A DNA stretch of 64,000 bases from Rhizobiales bacterium Y(2018) (lineage in GTDB: Bacteria > Pseudomonadota > Alphaproteobacteria > Rhizobiales > Aestuariivirgaceae): the NCBI GenBank assembly GCA_005502925.1, contig SCPD01000007.1, positions 124,001-188,000 on the forward strand, in the 5' to 3' direction. Positions 1-7,631 of this stretch are shown here, piece by piece. The translations under genes were made by a program, and so were the position numbers. Position 1 is the first letter of the stretch, and each line of letters opens with the position of its first letter. Under the pieces are notes generated by a model that was not told the origin of the DNA, did not search any database, and saw only the letters and a program-made list of their open reading frames with translations.

Positions 1-100
1 CCTCCTCGGCCGGCGGGCAGTCGCCCTTGCGAATCCGGCGGGTTCGACACCATTCTTGTGATCTCACGCCAGTTCGCTTCGCTCACATCACCCCGCCAAA
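1..100. other. Window edge, no supported gene
   Basis: I see no convincing reading frame, ribosome binding site or RNA structure here. It lies beyond the terminator of the first outer-membrane gene and may hold the end of a gene whose body is outside the window. Confidence 0.4.
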
Positions 101-127
101 GAAAAAGGGCCGCGCAAGCGCGGCCCC
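101..127 (-). terminator. Intrinsic terminator of first outer-membrane gene
   Basis: A perfect 8-bp GC-rich stem (107-114 with 119-126, loop CAAG) is followed on the minus strand by a run of five T (complement of 102-106). It lies about 25 nt beyond the stop codon of the gene at 152-874. Confidence 0.85.
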
Positions 128-151
128 TTCGAGTTTTACAGTGCTGCTGTA

Positions 152-874
152 TCAGATGCCGAAGTGCCAGCTGAGGCCGACGCGCACGGCGTGGAAGTCG
201 TTGTCGGCCTTGGCCTTGCCGAGGGCATTCTCGAGCTCGATGTCTTCGAGATCGGTATAGCGGTATTCGATCTTGGCGCTGACATCGTCGGTGAGCGCAT
301 ATTCGAGACCGCCGCCGATCGTCCAGCCCCAGGCCGTGTCCTTTTCCGATTCGTTGGCATTCGGCGCCTCCGATTCGAGCTTGACGCCGCCAACCGCGAG
401 ACCGCCCGTCGCGTAGACGAGACCGCGGTCGAAGGCCACGCCGGTGCGCAGGCGCAGCGAGCCGAGCCAGTCGATGTCCTTGGTCGCTTCGCCGATGACC
501 GGGCTATTCTCTTCCTGACGGATGTCGGCATCGCCGCTGATGTCGGAAAATTCGATGTCGCCCTCGACGCCGAGAACCAGCATGTCGGCCTGGTAGTTGT
601 AGCCGAGATGGACGCCGCCGATGAAGCCGTCGGTTTCGATATTGCCTTCACGGGCATCGACAATGATCTCGTTGTCGCCGCCGCCCGGGCCTTCCGGACC
701 GCTGCCGTCGGCTGCATCGATATTCACATCCGAATCGCCCCAGCCATAGCCGCCCTGAATACCGATATAGGCACCGGTCCAGTCATAGGCGGCAGGCGCG
801 TCGACGTCGGCGGCTTGCGCTGCGCAAATCATCAGCGTCGAAGCGGCGCCGGCGAGAAGTACTTTCTTGAACAT
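152..874 (-). CDS. Outer-membrane beta-barrel protein (Omp25/Omp31-like), paralogue 1
   Basis: A 240-residue predicted outer-membrane protein. It has a Sec signal peptide (residues 1 to about 21, ending AQA), the family's YDWTGAYIG segment just after it, alternating beta strands, and a C-terminus ending in aromatic WHFGI, typical of barrels inserted by BamA. The start is supported by a GGGGGA ribosome binding site. It is the first of three tandem paralogues that share the GxGLEYA and IEYRYTDL strands near the C-terminus. Members of this family in Brucella and Rhizobium are abundant surface proteins; no specific solute can be read from the sequence. The acidic Gly/Asp-rich loop around residues 60-75 is the most variable part. 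Confidence 0.88.
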   Translation of the reverse strand: MFKKVLLAGAASTLMICAAQAADVDAPAAYDWTGAYIGIQGGYGWGDSDVNIDAADGSGPEGPGGGDNEIIVDAREGNIETDGFIGGVHLGYNYQADMLVLGVEGDIEFSDISGDADIRQEENSPVIGEATKDIDWLGSLRLRTGVAFDRGLVYATGGLAVGGVKLESEAPNANESEKDTAWGWTIGGGLEYALTDDVSAKIEYRYTDLEDIELENALGKAKADNDFHAVRVGLSWHFGI

Positions 875-1130
875 ATGTCCCCCAAAGAATTGGCTGCGTT
901 GTCCTTCTGAAACCCCGCGCCGTCCGGGTCAAGATACTTGCCGGAACTCACGCCAGATTATTATTGGGGTGTTGCGTTATCGCCACATCCGGCACGGCTT
1001 TTTCATCCTGTGATTGTCGTTCGGTCCAATCTCAGGGTATCGAACCGGTCACGGTGACGGACTGTGACTTTGCGTCATTAACTTCCCGGAAATCCTATAC
1101 GAAAAGCCACACCGGCGAATCTGCCCGCAT
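875..1130. other. Intergenic region upstream of first outer-membrane gene
   Basis: About 300 bp without a supported gene separate two outer-membrane genes. It should hold the promoter of the gene at 152-874. A weak candidate is a minus-strand TTGACC at 927-932 with a poor -10 (CAGAAG) 17 bp downstream. The region ends at the next gene's terminator. Confidence 0.3.
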
Positions 1131-1160
1131 AAAAAGCGAAGGGCCGTCTCACGACGGCCC
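1131..1160 (-). terminator. Intrinsic terminator of second outer-membrane gene
   Basis: A perfect 8-bp stem (1141-1148 with 1153-1160, loop TCAC) is followed on the minus strand by a T-rich tract (complement of 1131-1140, which includes AAAAA). It lies about 26 nt beyond the stop at 1187. Confidence 0.8.
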
Positions 1161-1186
1161 CTGCGCCCGAAAATGCAACGTGCGGT

Positions 1187-1918
1187 TTACAGGCTGTCGA
1201 AATGCCAACTCAGGCCGGCGCGCACAGCGTGGAAAGTGTGCTCGAACTCGACATCGCCGGCAAAACCGAGATTGTCGATCGCAACATCCGTGTTGCCGAG
1301 ATCGGTGTAGCGATACTCGATCCGGGCGCTCAGATCGTCGGTAAAGGCATATTCGAGGCCGCCCCCGACCGTCCAGCCCCAGGCTGTTTCGCTCTCGCTT
1401 TCGTGGCCGGTTTCGTCGATCGAGACCTTCACATCCACACCGCCGACGGCCAGACCGCCCGTCGCATAGATGAGGGCGCGATCCATCGCGTAGCCGAGCC
1501 GCAGCCGCAGCGACCCCAGCCAGTCGATGTTCTGTTCCGCCTTACCGATCGGCTCGTCGTCATCGGAGAAAAAGAAGACGTCGGTGTCGCCCGAGAGATC
1601 GGCATATTCGATGTCGCCCTCGAGGCCGAAGACGAGGCTGTCGGCTTGAAAATTGTAGCCCAGATGAGCGCCGCCGACGAACCCATCGATGTCGATGTCG
1701 CCGTCTTCCGGCGGGCTGAGAACGATCGCGTCGGCTATTGCTGGCGAGATCTCCTCTACATCGGGACTTACGTCATTGTTGCCCCAGGCGTAACCGGCCT
1801 GGAGACCGATATAGGCGCCGGTCCAGTCATAGGCTGTAGGTTCGATGATATCCGCGGCCTGGGCAGTTCCGATCATCAGCACTGAGGCAGTGCCGGCGAA
1901 GAGCAGGTTCTTAAGCAT
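1187..1918 (-). CDS. Outer-membrane beta-barrel protein (Omp25/Omp31-like), paralogue 2
   Basis: A 243-residue paralogue of the flanking barrels, with signal peptide MLKNLLFAGTASVLMIGTAQA, the YDWTGAYIGLQAGYAWG opening strand and a terminal GLSWHF block. The ATG at 1918 is preferred over an in-frame ATG 63 nt upstream because a strong GGAGGGG lies 6-12 nt before it and the signal peptide then begins correctly. The 5' leader carries two small inverted repeats (AGACG/CGTCT at 1944-1959 and an imperfect one at 1991-2015), possibly post-transcriptional control elements. It has its own terminator, so it is probably transcribed alone. Confidence 0.88.
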   Translation of the reverse strand: MLKNLLFAGTASVLMIGTAQAADIIEPTAYDWTGAYIGLQAGYAWGNNDVSPDVEEISPAIADAIVLSPPEDGDIDIDGFVGGAHLGYNFQADSLVFGLEGDIEYADLSGDTDVFFFSDDDEPIGKAEQNIDWLGSLRLRLGYAMDRALIYATGGLAVGGVDVKVSIDETGHESESETAWGWTVGGGLEYAFTDDLSARIEYRYTDLGNTDVAIDNLGFAGDVEFEHTFHAVRAGLSWHFDSL

Positions 1919-2140
1919 GCAAGTCCCCTCCAGTGCCGTCCGGAGACGATTAAACGTCTGCCTGCAATTGAGATCAATCACTTACCCAAAGGCAGGACAC
2001 ATCTTTGTCCGTGCCTGTAGCGCGAAAGCCACACACTTTGCTCTCAAATTGCCCGTAATTCCGCGGGATATGTCTCGATATAGGATTTTACGCAAGGGAA
2101 TATATAACCTCGATTGCCCCTGCCCCCGAATCGACTGCGC

Positions 2141-2170
2141 AAAGAAAAAGGGCCGCTTTGCAGCGGCCCT
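2141..2170 (-). terminator. Intrinsic terminator of third outer-membrane gene
   Basis: A 9-bp stem (2149-2157 with 2162-2170, loop TTGC) is followed on the minus strand by a TTTTTCTTT tract. It lies about 22 nt past the stop at 2192. Confidence 0.85.
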
Positions 2171-2191
2171 GTCTCTTAATCTGTAACAGGC

Positions 2192-2929
2192 TTACTGGTT
2201 GAAATGCCAGCTCAGGCCAACGCGCACAGCGTGGAAGTCGTTATCGGTCTTGCCGTCGACGCCCTCGCCTTCGTCGTTCTCGACACGCACATCGGTGTCG
2301 CCGAGATCGGTGTAGCGATATTCGACGCGAGCGCTCAGCGCGTCGGTGACGGCATATTCAACGCCGGCTCCGAGGGTCCAACCCCACGCGGTCTTGTCAT
2401 CGTCGTCGTTGCTCAGGCCGATGCCTTCCGCGACGGGGCTCAGGTCCGTCTCGAGGCTCACCCCGCCGACGGCCAGACCGCCCGTTGCGTAGAACAGAGC
2501 GCGATCTGCCGCGATACCGGCGCGCAGACGCAGCGAGCCCAGCCAGTCGATGTTCTTCTCGGCCGAACCGCCGTCACCAATGGCAACACCGTCGTCGAAG
2601 GCGATGTCGACATCGTCATTCAGGTCGGCATATTCGATGTCGCCTTCGATACCGTAGACGAAGCTGTCGGACTGCAACAAATAGCCGATATGGGCGCCAC
2701 CGATAAAGCCGTTGGCCTTGAAATCATCGACGCTGAGCGAATCGATTGCAGTGAATTCCGGATCGATGTCGGTTTCGGCTTCGGACTTGCCCCAGGCGTA
2801 GCCGCCCTGGATACCGATATAACCGCCCGTCCAATCATATACAGCCGGCGGCGCTTCGATGTCGGCGGCCTGAGCCGCGCCCATCAAGAGAACTGAAGCA
2901 GCGCTGGCAAGGAGTAGTTTCTTAAGCAT
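2192..2929 (-). CDS. Outer-membrane beta-barrel protein (Omp25/Omp31-like), paralogue 3
   Basis: A 245-residue third copy of the tandem barrel family. The signal peptide (residues 1 to about 21, ending AQA) is followed by a YDWTGGYIGIQGGYAWG strand; the C-terminus ends HAVRVGLSWHFNQ. A GAGGGG ribosome binding site precedes the ATG. The three copies share termini and barrel strands but differ in the surface-loop regions (about residues 45-60, 95-115 and 205-225), as expected for diversified surface proteins. Confidence 0.88.
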   Translation of the reverse strand: MLKKLLLASAASVLLMGAAQAADIEAPPAVYDWTGGYIGIQGGYAWGKSEAETDIDPEFTAIDSLSVDDFKANGFIGGAHIGYLLQSDSFVYGIEGDIEYADLNDDVDIAFDDGVAIGDGGSAEKNIDWLGSLRLRAGIAADRALFYATGGLAVGGVSLETDLSPVAEGIGLSNDDDDKTAWGWTLGAGVEYAVTDALSARVEYRYTDLGDTDVRVENDEGEGVDGKTDNDFHAVRVGLSWHFNQ

Positions 2930-3087
2930 GGAAGCCCCTCGTTTTTTCGATGAGCGTATTTAAGAGGCACTTATCTGGCGGAGCAATAGGCAGTTTGCTT
3001 GCCAACACATTTTCGTCTCTCCCTGTGACATAACTGCCACAAGAACGCGGTTAAATCTCAGTAAATTCAGAATTACGTAGAGTACGG

Positions 3088-3585
3088 CTAAACTTTGGCG
3101 CCGTCACGAATCGGCGGCGTGAAAGCAAGCCCCATATCCCAGGGCAGATAAATCCAGGTGTCCTGGCTCACTTCCGTGACGAAAGTATCGACCAGCGGCC
3201 GCCCTTCCGGCTTCGCATAGACGGTGGCGAAATGGGCATGCGGCAACATCGCCCGAACCGTCCGCGCCGTGGCGCCGGTATCGACCAGGTCGTCGACGAT
3301 GAGGACATGTTTGCCGCCGTCGGAACCGGCGACGGTCTCCCCCACCCCTTTGAGGACCTGGAGCTCGCCCTGCTTCTCATAGTCATAGGACGCGACGCAG
3401 ACCGTCTCGATGACCCGGATGCCGAGCTCGCGCGCCACCACGGCCGCCGGCACCAGCCCGCCCCTTGTGATCGCCACCACGGCCGAAAACGGCCCTTCCC
3501 CATGCAACCGCCAGGCGAGTGCCCGGGCATCCCGATGGAACTGGTCCCAGGAGACCGGAAAACTCTTCTGCCACTTCTCGTCCAT
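3088..3585 (-). CDS. gpt: Xanthine phosphoribosyltransferase
   Basis: Purine salvage enzyme transferring phosphoribose from PRPP to xanthine and guanine. The 165-residue length is close to enterobacterial Gpt. The type I phosphoribosyltransferase signature [13 protein letters not shown] lies at residues 94-106, an RGG segment at 41-43 sits in the pyrophosphate-binding loop region, and the WIYLPWDMG block near residue 143 matches the Gpt C-terminal hood. A GGGGAG ribosome binding site supports the ATG. It is divergent from the phosphoesterase gene at 3708. Confidence 0.92.
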   Translation of the reverse strand: MDEKWQKSFPVSWDQFHRDARALAWRLHGEGPFSAVVAITRGGLVPAAVVARELGIRVIETVCVASYDYEKQGELQVLKGVGETVAGSDGGKHVLIVDDLVDTGATARTVRAMLPHAHFATVYAKPEGRPLVDTFVTEVSQDTWIYLPWDMGLAFTPPIRDGAKV

Positions 3586-3707
3586 GACGAACTCCCCATT
3601 TTTCTTGTCTTATGCCGTGCCGCCCGGGCCGGCGCAATCGGGGATGGCTGTCATGATACCTTCACGGGAGTCAGGCCTAAGGGCGCCATAACCGGGCAGC
3701 CTGGCCA

Positions 3708-4532
3708 ATGAACGCACTGACGAAACCCACGACCCGCTACCGCGCCATTTTCATCTCCGATGTCCATATGGGGACAAAACGGGCGCAGACCCGCTATCTG
3801 CTCGACTTCCTTAGGGTCACCGAGTCGGACTGGCTTTATATTGTCGGCGACCTGGTCGATAACTGGGCCCTGGAAAAGGCCTGGTTCTGGGACCAGCTCC
3901 ATAACGACCTGATCCAGAAGATCCTGCGCAAGGCGCGTAAGGGCACCAAGGTCATCTATATCCCCGGCAATCACGACGACAAGTTCCGCGACTTCAAGAA
4001 TCTGCGCATGGGCCGGGTGGCGGTGCTCGAGGACGCCATTCACCATGCCGCCAATGGCAAGCGCTATCTGGTGCTGCATGGCGACAAATATGACGGCGTG
4101 GTGCGCTATGCCCCCTGGCTCGCCCGCCTCGGCGACCGCGCCTATGAGCTGTCGATGATGATCAACGGCGTGGTCAATCGCGGCCGCCGCCTGTTCCGCC
4201 TGCCCTATTGGTCGCTTTCGGCCTATCTCAAGAACAAGGTCAAGAAAGCCGTCGAGTTCATCTCGCATTTCGAGGACGCCGTGGTGCGCGAGGCCCGCCA
4301 GCGGGGCGCCCAAGGCGTCATCTGCGGCCATATTCACACGCCCGACAACCGCATGATCGACGACATCCACTATCTCAATGACGGCGACTGGGTCGAAAGC
4401 TGCACCGCCCTCATCGAGCATTATGACGGCCGGTTCGAGATCATCGAATGGGCGAAGCTGCGTGACACCCTGCTTTTGGAGAGCGCCCATGCGGATAGTC
4501 ATCGTAACGGACGCCTGGTCCCCGCAAGTTAA
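3708..4532 (+). CDS. Metallophosphoesterase, UDP-2,3-diacylglucosamine diphosphatase-like
   Basis: A 274-residue calcineurin-like phosphoesterase resembling the LpxH group of lipid A synthesis. The metal-binding motifs are complete and in order: DVH (18-20), GDLVDNW (47-53), GNHD (87-90), HGDKYD (124-129) and GHIH (207-210). Many alphaproteobacteria use LpxI for the LpxH step, so the true substrate may be another envelope lipid pyrophosphate. The last 44 nt overlap the start of the following glycosyltransferase, so the two are very likely co-translated and may act on the same lipid. No clear Shine-Dalgarno is visible before the ATG. Confidence 0.8.
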   Translation: MNALTKPTTRYRAIFISDVHMGTKRAQTRYLLDFLRVTESDWLYIVGDLVDNWALEKAWFWDQLHNDLIQKILRKARKGTKVIYIPGNHDDKFRDFKNLRMGRVAVLEDAIHHAANGKRYLVLHGDKYDGVVRYAPWLARLGDRAYELSMMINGVVNRGRRLFRLPYWSLSAYLKNKVKKAVEFISHFEDAVVREARQRGAQGVICGHIHTPDNRMIDDIHYLNDGDWVESCTALIEHYDGRFEIIEWAKLRDTLLLESAHADSHRNGRLVPAS

Positions 4533-5553
4533 CGGCGTCGTGCGCACGCTGCGCGCGGTCACCGCCGAGCTACAGAAACGCGGGCATCAGGTCCATGTCC
4601 TGTCGCCGGAAGGCCGGCGCACCGTGCCGATGCCTTATTATCCGGAAATCCGGCTGGCGCTCACACCGTCCCGCGTGCTCGGCCGCGAGATCAGATCACT
4701 TGCCCCGGATGCGATCTATATCGCCACCGAAGGCCCGCTCGGCTGGGCGGCGCGGCGGTTCTGCCGGCGCGAGAACATCCCCTTCACGTCCGGCTTCCAT
4801 ACCCGCTTCGCCGACTATCTCGCTTTGCGCGTGCCGATACCTGGTCTCGTCTCCGCTTCGTGGTCGATGCTGCGCGATTTCCATAAGCCCAGCCAATGCG
4901 TGCTGGTGCCGACGCGCAGCGTGGCCGAGGATCTCGAGCGCCGCGCCTTCACCAATCTCAAGGTCTGGACGCGCGGCGTCGACCACACCCTGTTCACTCC
5001 GGGCAAGCGCGCGGCACTCGACTATCCGCGCCCGATCATGCTCCATGCCGGCCGGATTGCACCGGAGAAGAACATCGAGGCGTTCCTCAGCCTCGATCTG
5101 CCCGGCACCAAACTTTTGGTCGGCGACGGGCCGCAGCGCGCCGATCTCGAGAAGCGTTTCCCTGACGCCGTCTTTCTCGGCTTCCGCTTCGATCAGGACC
5201 TCGCCCGCCTCATGGCGTCGGCCGATGTCTTCGTCTTTCCGAGCCTCACCGACACTTTCGGCCTCGTCATGCTCGAGGCCATGGCATCGGGCACGCCGGT
5301 CGCCGCCTTCGACGTGCCGAGCCCGATCGACGTGGTCGCCGACGGCGCCACGGGCGTGGTGGACAAACATCTGAAGCTCGCGATCCTGCGCGCCCTCGCC
5401 CTCGACCGCGGCAAGGTCCATGACGGCGCCCAGGCCTTCACCTGGGAGCGCACCGCTCAGATCTTCGAGGAGAGCCTGAAGCCGATCCCCGGATCATCCG
5501 GGCGCGCGGCCAATGGCATCACGACCAGCCTCGCACCTTCCCGTTCCGGGTGA
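4489..5553 (+). CDS. GT4-type (GT-B) glycosyltransferase
   Basis: A 354-residue retaining glycosyltransferase with an N-terminal acceptor domain (opening MRIVIVTDAWSPQVNGVVRT) and a C-terminal donor domain holding the LVGDGPQRADLEKRF strand and the EAMASGTPVAAFDVPSPID sugar-nucleotide loop. It resembles enzymes that glycosylate membrane diacylglycerols or lipopolysaccharide precursors. The ATG at 4489 is chosen because of GGAGAG just upstream and because the protein then begins at the first Rossmann strand. It overlaps the upstream phosphoesterase by 44 nt and the convergent gene at its 3' end by 35 nt. Confidence 0.82.
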   Translation: MRIVIVTDAWSPQVNGVVRTLRAVTAELQKRGHQVHVLSPEGRRTVPMPYYPEIRLALTPSRVLGREIRSLAPDAIYIATEGPLGWAARRFCRRENIPFTSGFHTRFADYLALRVPIPGLVSASWSMLRDFHKPSQCVLVPTRSVAEDLERRAFTNLKVWTRGVDHTLFTPGKRAALDYPRPIMLHAGRIAPEKNIEAFLSLDLPGTKLLVGDGPQRADLEKRFPDAVFLGFRFDQDLARLMASADVFVFPSLTDTFGLVMLEAMASGTPVAAFDVPSPIDVVADGATGVVDKHLKLAILRALALDRGKVHDGAQAFTWERTAQIFEESLKPIPGSSGRAANGITTSLAPSRSG

Positions 5554-6280
5554 GCTCGACCGCCATCTGGCGCACTTCGTTCATGGCGGTGGCGAGAGCC
5601 GACTGATCGCGCGAGCGCAAAACGAGATTGGTCGCAAAACCTTGCTGGCTTTCGAAGGGGTATGAGCCGATGATGACCTCGGGCGAGCGCTCCTGGATGT
5701 CCTTGAGCGGCTTTGCCACATCGCCTTCGCCGCCCTGGATGGTGATGGTCTGCGAGAGGACCGGCGCGCCACGCTCGAGCCTTGGCGCCACTTCCTCCAT
5801 CATCGCATTCATCACTTTGGGAATGCCGGCCATCACGAAGACATTGCCGATCTGGAAGCCCGGCGCTTTCGATACTGGGTTGGCGATGAGGCTGGCGCCC
5901 TTAGGCGTGCGCGCCATGCGCATCCTCGCCTCGTTCGGCTCGCGCCCGATCTGCTTGAGGTGCGCGAGCAGGATCTCGACCGCTTCCGGATGATGGTCGA
6001 TCGGTACGCCGAAGGCCTTCGCCACCGCATCTGCAGTGATGTCGTCATGGGTCGGTCCGATGCCGCCGGTGGTAAACACATAGGTATAGCGCGCCCGGAG
6101 CGCATTCAGCGCCGCGACGATCTCATCCTCGATATCGGCGACGACACGCGCCTCCTTGAGATCGATGCCGAGCACCGTCAGGTAATCGGCGATGAAGCCG
6201 AGATTCTTGTCCTTGGTGCGGCCGGAGAGGATTTCATCCCCGATCAGGAGGACGGCGGCGGTGGGAGCATTCTGAGCCAT
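5519..6280 (-). CDS. Molybdopterin-binding (MoaB/Mog) domain protein of the CinA N-terminal type
   Basis: A 253-residue protein with the CinA N-terminal (MoCF-biosynthesis) fold. GDEILSGRTKD lies at residues 14-24 and FTTGGIGPTHDD near residue 75. Full-length CinA carries an additional PncC-type nicotinamide-nucleotide amidase domain, which is absent; the stand-alone form is common in alphaproteobacteria. In related proteins the fold hydrolyses ADP-ribose or similar pyrophosphates, so the 'competence' name should not be taken literally. It lies 34 nt downstream of the FAD oxidase gene on the same strand and may be read from that operon. Confidence 0.85.
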   Translation of the reverse strand: MAQNAPTAAVLLIGDEILSGRTKDKNLGFIADYLTVLGIDLKEARVVADIEDEIVAALNALRARYTYVFTTGGIGPTHDDITADAVAKAFGVPIDHHPEAVEILLAHLKQIGREPNEARMRMARTPKGASLIANPVSKAPGFQIGNVFVMAGIPKVMNAMMEEVAPRLERGAPVLSQTITIQGGEGDVAKPLKDIQERSPEVIIGSYPFESQQGFATNLVLRSRDQSALATAMNEVRQMAVELTRNGKVRGWS

Positions 6281-6314
6281 GATGGCGTAGCTGTGCCATC
6301 GCCGGATGTCTCTG

Positions 6315-7631
6315 TCAAAGGGCCTCGAAGCGGATATGCGGGTTGAGGATTCCGGCAGGATCGAGAGCCCGGCGCAACCGGTTCATCACATCAATCTCGG
6401 CCTTATCGCGCGACCGCCAGAGGTGATGCACCTTTTCGCGCCCGATCCCGTGCTCGGCCGAAATCGAGGACGGTTGGACATCGGCAAGCGGACCATAGAC
6501 GCAATGCTCGATCGCTTCATCGCCCTGCTTGTCCGACGGCTCGTAGCCGATCATGAAATGGACGTTTCCATCACACAGATGGCCGAAGCTGTAGAGCGTG
6601 GAGGGATTCGGAAGCCGCGCCAGCGCCGCCTCGACCTTGGCGAGATAATGCGCGAAGTCGCTCGGCCGCAAGCTGACATCGAAGGACAATACGCGCGGAT
6701 GAGAGTGCTCAATGATCTCGGAGGCATCGCGGATGGCCCAGAGCGCCGCTTCCTGGGCGACCGTTTGGGCGACCGCGCCATCCGCCACCCCGTCGAGGCC
6801 GTCGAGTGCCTCCAGAAGCAACTCGCCTGTTTCCTCGCCTGCCTCGATCTGCACCAGAAGATAGATCGGATGCTCGTCGGACACCGGCAAGGGCGCGTCC
6901 TTCAGGATCGCGCGCGCCGTGCGGGCATAGTAACTCCGCCACATGATCTCGACGGCGGATAGCACCTGGGCATGGCGCGACCTCAAGGCTTCGGCAGCCT
7001 TCATCGCAGCATCGAAACTCTCGAACGCCAGGAGCGCGCTGGCGCTGGCACCCGGCAAAGGTGCCAGCTGCAGGAGCGCCTGCGTCACCACGCCAAGCGT
7101 GCCTTCCGATCCGACAAACATCTGCTTGAGGTCATAGCCGGCATTGTTCTTCGCGAGACCGCGCAGATCACTAAGGACCGTGCCGTCGGCCAGAACAACT
7201 TCGAGGCCGGCGATATTCTGCCGCATCATGCCGTAGCGCAGCACCCGGCTGCCGCCGGCATTGGTCGCCACATTGCCGCCGATGGTGCAGGAACCGCGGG
7301 CGCCGAGATCGACGCCGAAACGCAAACCCTTCCGGCCGGCCCAGTCCTGCACGGCCTCGAGCTTGGCGCCGGCCCCGGCCAACACTTGCCGACGCTCGAC
7401 ATCGACAGGATGAAGCCCGGTGAGGCGCTCGGTCGACAAAGAGATCTGGCCGGCCTCGGCGCGCGTCGCATCGACAAGCCCGGTCCGCCCGCCGACCGTC
7501 ACCGCCGGGATATTCTCACGGCTCAACAGCGCCAGGCAGCGAGAGACTTCCTCCGTCGACCCTGGACGTACCGTGAGGTCGAGAACATGTGCCGCCCCGA
7601 CAATGTCCGCCAGGGCCGATATGATCTTCAC
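6315..7631 (-). CDS. FAD-linked 2-hydroxyacid oxidase/dehydrogenase (GlcD/D-2-hydroxyglutarate dehydrogenase type)
   Basis: A 438-residue flavoprotein with an FAD_binding_4 (PCMH) domain containing IGGNVATNAGG, and a C-terminal FAD-oxidase domain with HLCDGNVHFMIG and SAEHGIGREK metal/substrate motifs. Such enzymes oxidise D-lactate, glycolate or D-2-hydroxyglutarate and pass electrons to the membrane chain. The start is GTG, its bases overlapping the TGA of the decarboxylase gene upstream (GTGA), which indicates translational coupling. It is the last dedicated gene of the operon that begins at 16572. Confidence 0.85.
   Translation of the reverse strand: MKIISALADIVGAAHVLDLTVRPGSTEEVSRCLALLSRENIPAVTVGGRTGLVDATRAEAGQISLSTERLTGLHPVDVERRQVLAGAGAKLEAVQDWAGRKGLRFGVDLGARGSCTIGGNVATNAGGSRVLRYGMMRQNIAGLEVVLADGTVLSDLRGLAKNNAGYDLKQMFVGSEGTLGVVTQALLQLAPLPGASASALLAFESFDAAMKAAEALRSRHAQVLSAVEIMWRSYYARTARAILKDAPLPVSDEHPIYLLVQIEAGEETGELLLEALDGLDGVADGAVAQTVAQEAALWAIRDASEIIEHSHPRVLSFDVSLRPSDFAHYLAKVEAALARLPNPSTLYSFGHLCDGNVHFMIGYEPSDKQGDEAIEHCVYGPLADVQPSSISAEHGIGREKVHHLWRSRDKAEIDVMNRLRRALDPAGILNPHIRFEAL

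Noticed and set aside
34-60. A T-loop-like GGTTCGACACC near the left edge suggesting a tRNA 3' part
   Set aside because: The flanking bases do not form the required 5-bp T stem and there is no acceptor stem or CCA context.
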